Shown here one piece after another: positions 62,263 through 64,000 of a DNA stretch of 64,000 nt. A model generated the notes under the pieces. That model did no database searches and was not told where the DNA came from. It saw only the letters and a program-made list of their open reading frames with translations. The position numbers and the translations under genes are program-made. Location of the stretch: assembly GCA_003315335.1 (NCBI GenBank), contig QNRL01000002.1:372001-436000 (forward strand), given 5' to 3'. How positions within the stretch are numbered: the stretch's first letter is position 1; each line of letters opens with the position of its first letter. Source of the DNA: Pseudocitrobacter faecalis. GTDB lineage: Bacteria; Pseudomonadota; Gammaproteobacteria; Enterobacterales; Enterobacteriaceae.

Positions 62263-63363
62263 ATGCAAAAGCTTTGGCTGGGGATCTGCATCGCAGCAGG
62301 ATTGCTGGCAGGTTGTTCGAATGATGATGTGCAACAAAAAACCGTCACCGTTCCGCAGCCCGCAGTATGTAATGGCCCGATAGTGGAAATCAGCGGGGCC
62401 GATCCGCGCTTTGAGCCGCTGAGCGCCACCGCCAACCAGGATTACCAGCGCGACGGTAAAAACTACAAAATCGTGCAGGATCCTGCCAATTTCAGCCAGG
62501 CAGGTTTTGCTGCTATTTACGACGCGGAACCCGGCAGCAATCTGACGGCGACCGGCGAAACATTCGACCCGATGCAAATCACCGCCGCACACCCTACGTT
62601 GCCGGTGCCAAGCTACGCGCGTGTCACCAACCTGGCGAATGGGCGTATGATCGTCGTGCGGATTAACGATCGCGGCCCATATGGCAACGATCGCGTGATT
62701 TCCCTCTCGCGCGCGGCAGCCGATCGTTTAAATACGTCGAACAACACCAAAGTGCGTATTGATCCGATTATCGTGGCCCAGGACGGTACGCTGTCGGGCC
62801 CGGGTATGGCCTGTACAACCGTGGCAAAACAGACCTACGCACTACCCGCGCGCCCGGATCTGAGCAGTGGATTAGGCAGCGCGTCATCTGCCCCGCAAGC
62901 GACTATGCCCCAGGGCGATGTGCGTGCCATCAGCAACGATACGCTAAAACCTGAAGATACCGCCGGTGCGCCTGTCAGCAGCAGTGGTTTCCTCGGCGCC
63001 CCCACCCCGCTCAACAACGGTGTACTGGAGAGCAGCGAGCCTACCCCGCCGGTGCAAACCGCCGCGCCGGTGACCGCGCCCGCAGCAACGCCAGCCCCTG
63101 CGGCCGTCGCCGCACCAGTGGCAGCGCCTGCCGCAACCGGTGACTTTGTGGTTCAGGTTGGTGCCGTCAGCGACCAGGCGCGCGCGCAACAGTATCAACA
63201 GCGTCTGAGCCAGCAATTCTCTGTGCCGGGACGCGTCACGCAAAACGGTGCTGTCTGGCGTATTCAGTTAGGCCCGTTCAGCAATAAAGGCGAAGCTAGC
63301 ACCCTACAACAGCGTTTGCAGAGTGAAGCCCAGTTGCAATCATTTATTACACGCGCCAACTAA
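62263..63363 (+). CDS. rlpA: Septal-ring lytic transglycosylase RlpA
   Basis: 366 residues. Lipobox LLAGC (Cys18), double-psi beta-barrel domain (about 80-175; GETFDPMQITAAHPTLPVPS, NDRGPYGNDRVISLSR), a long Ala/Pro-rich low-complexity linker (about 250-285) and a C-terminal SPOR domain (about 288-366) that binds denuded septal glycans. Ten bases after mrdB. Confidence 0.95.
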   Translation: MQKLWLGICIAAGLLAGCSNDDVQQKTVTVPQPAVCNGPIVEISGADPRFEPLSATANQDYQRDGKNYKIVQDPANFSQAGFAAIYDAEPGSNLTATGETFDPMQITAAHPTLPVPSYARVTNLANGRMIVVRINDRGPYGNDRVISLSRAAADRLNTSNNTKVRIDPIIVAQDGTLSGPGMACTTVAKQTYALPARPDLSSGLGSASSAPQATMPQGDVRAISNDTLKPEDTAGAPVSSSGFLGAPTPLNNGVLESSEPTPPVQTAAPVTAPAATPAPAAVAAPVAAPAATGDFVVQVGAVSDQARAQQYQQRLSQQFSVPGRVTQNGAVWRIQLGPFSNKGEASTLQQRLQSEAQLQSFITRAN

Positions 63364-63508
63364 GATGTAGCAGGCTTCCGATATCGTTTGCTAATGAATG
63401 TAAAAGTCATTAACAAAGTCGTATGCGATGTCGGATGCCTGCCCGCAGTGCATTTGCTATAGTAAGGCACTTTTTTTAATTCCATAAACGGACGTCGTTG
63501 TTCTGACC

Positions 63509-64000
63509 ATGAAGACCTCTCTTTCTGCTTGCTTACTTATCCCAGCGCTCTCAGTCGCCGTACTGACTTCCGCTGCCCATGCCGATGATTTAAACATCAA
63601 AACCATGATCCCAGGCGTACCGCAGATTGACGCGGAATCCTATATCCTGATCGACTACAACTCAGGCAAAGTTCTGGCGGAACAAAACGCTGACGCCCGC
63701 CGCGACCCGGCCAGTCTGACCAAAATGATGACCAGCTACGTTATCGGCCAGGCGATGAAAGCGGGTAAATTTAAAGAATCCGATCTGGTCACCATCGGCA
63801 ACGACGCATGGGCGACCGGCAATCCGGTGTTCAAAGGCTCTTCGCTGATGTTCCTGAAACCTGGCATGCAGGTTCCTGTTTCTCAGCTGATCCGCGGAAT
63901 CAACCTGCAATCCGGTAACGATGCCTGCGTGGCAATGGCCGACTTCGTGGCGGGCAGTCAGGACTCCTTCGTGGGCCTGATGAACAGCTACGTCAGCGCG
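63509..64000 (+). CDS. dacA: D-alanyl-D-alanine carboxypeptidase PBP5, 5' part (partial)
   Basis: 164 residues visible from ATG 63509; the frame continues past the window end (full length usually about 400). Signal peptide [20 protein letters not shown] and SAAHA, then the mature start [20 protein letters not shown]. Active-site Ser69-x-x-Lys72 (SLTK) and SGN at 135-137. It trims pentapeptides. The signal peptide differs clearly from the one I recall for E. coli, while the mature part is nearly identical. No promoter motif was examined in the 145-base gap after rlpA. Confidence 0.95.
   Translation, partial: MKTSLSACLLIPALSVAVLTSAAHADDLNIKTMIPGVPQIDAESYILIDYNSGKVLAEQNADARRDPASLTKMMTSYVIGQAMKAGKFKESDLVTIGNDAWATGNPVFKGSSLMFLKPGMQVPVSQLIRGINLQSGNDACVAMADFVAGSQDSFVGLMNSYVSA

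Overview
The window is a chromosomal segment of an enterobacterium close to the Escherichia/Salmonella/Citrobacter group. Nearly every gene is recognisable by protein sequence. The gene order is the E. coli K-12 15-16 min region read backwards: dtpD, phrB, ybgA, ybfA, kdp, speF, pgm, seqA, fldA, fur, chiPQ, glnS, nag, asnB, tRNAs, ubiF, miaB, lnt, glt, rihA, leuS, nadD, mrdAB, rlpA, dacA. Two insertions relative to K-12 are Salmonella-like: a tricarballylate operon (tcuRABC) beside fur, and cobD beside cobC. A Citrobacter-type genome fits best, because speF lacks its usual partner potE, but the genus is not proven from this window.

Layout. 1-4.2 kb: 3' part of a peptide transporter, photolyase, a DUF523-DUF1722 fusion and ybfA. 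4.5-12.4 kb: the full kdpFABCDE potassium uptake and sensing operon behind a KdpE-type site. 12.6-14.8 kb: inducible ornithine decarboxylase with a perfect inverted repeat in its leader and no speFL or potE. 14.8-19.9 kb: pgm-seqA, ybfF, ybfE, fldA, uof-fur. 20-24.9 kb: tcuR and tcuABC. 24.9-35.4 kb: chitoporin (chiPQ), glnS and the divergent nagE/nagBACD genes, joined by NagC-type operators and a CRP site. 35.6-39 kb: asnB, a seven-gene tRNA operon (Met, Leu, Gln, Gln, Met, Gln, Gln) and an uncharacterised membrane protein. 39-46 kb: ubiF, miaB-ybeZ-ybeY-ybeX-lnt. 46-50.8 kb: gltI-sroC-gltJKL glutamate/aspartate ABC transporter with a consensus sigma-54 promoter, and rihA. 50.8-64 kb: ybeL, leuS-lptE-holA-nadD, cobD/cobC, and the rsfS-rlmH-mrdA-mrdB-rlpA-dacA cell-wall cluster, with dacA cut by the window edge.

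This is mostly core genome. I found no prophage, insertion sequence, CRISPR array or evident new defence or biosynthetic system. The points most worth a second look are the orphan speF locus, the NagE whose membrane and B domains look unlike the K-12 protein while its A domain matches, the unknown membrane gene after the tRNA operon, the diverged glnV tRNA, and the gltI upstream control region.
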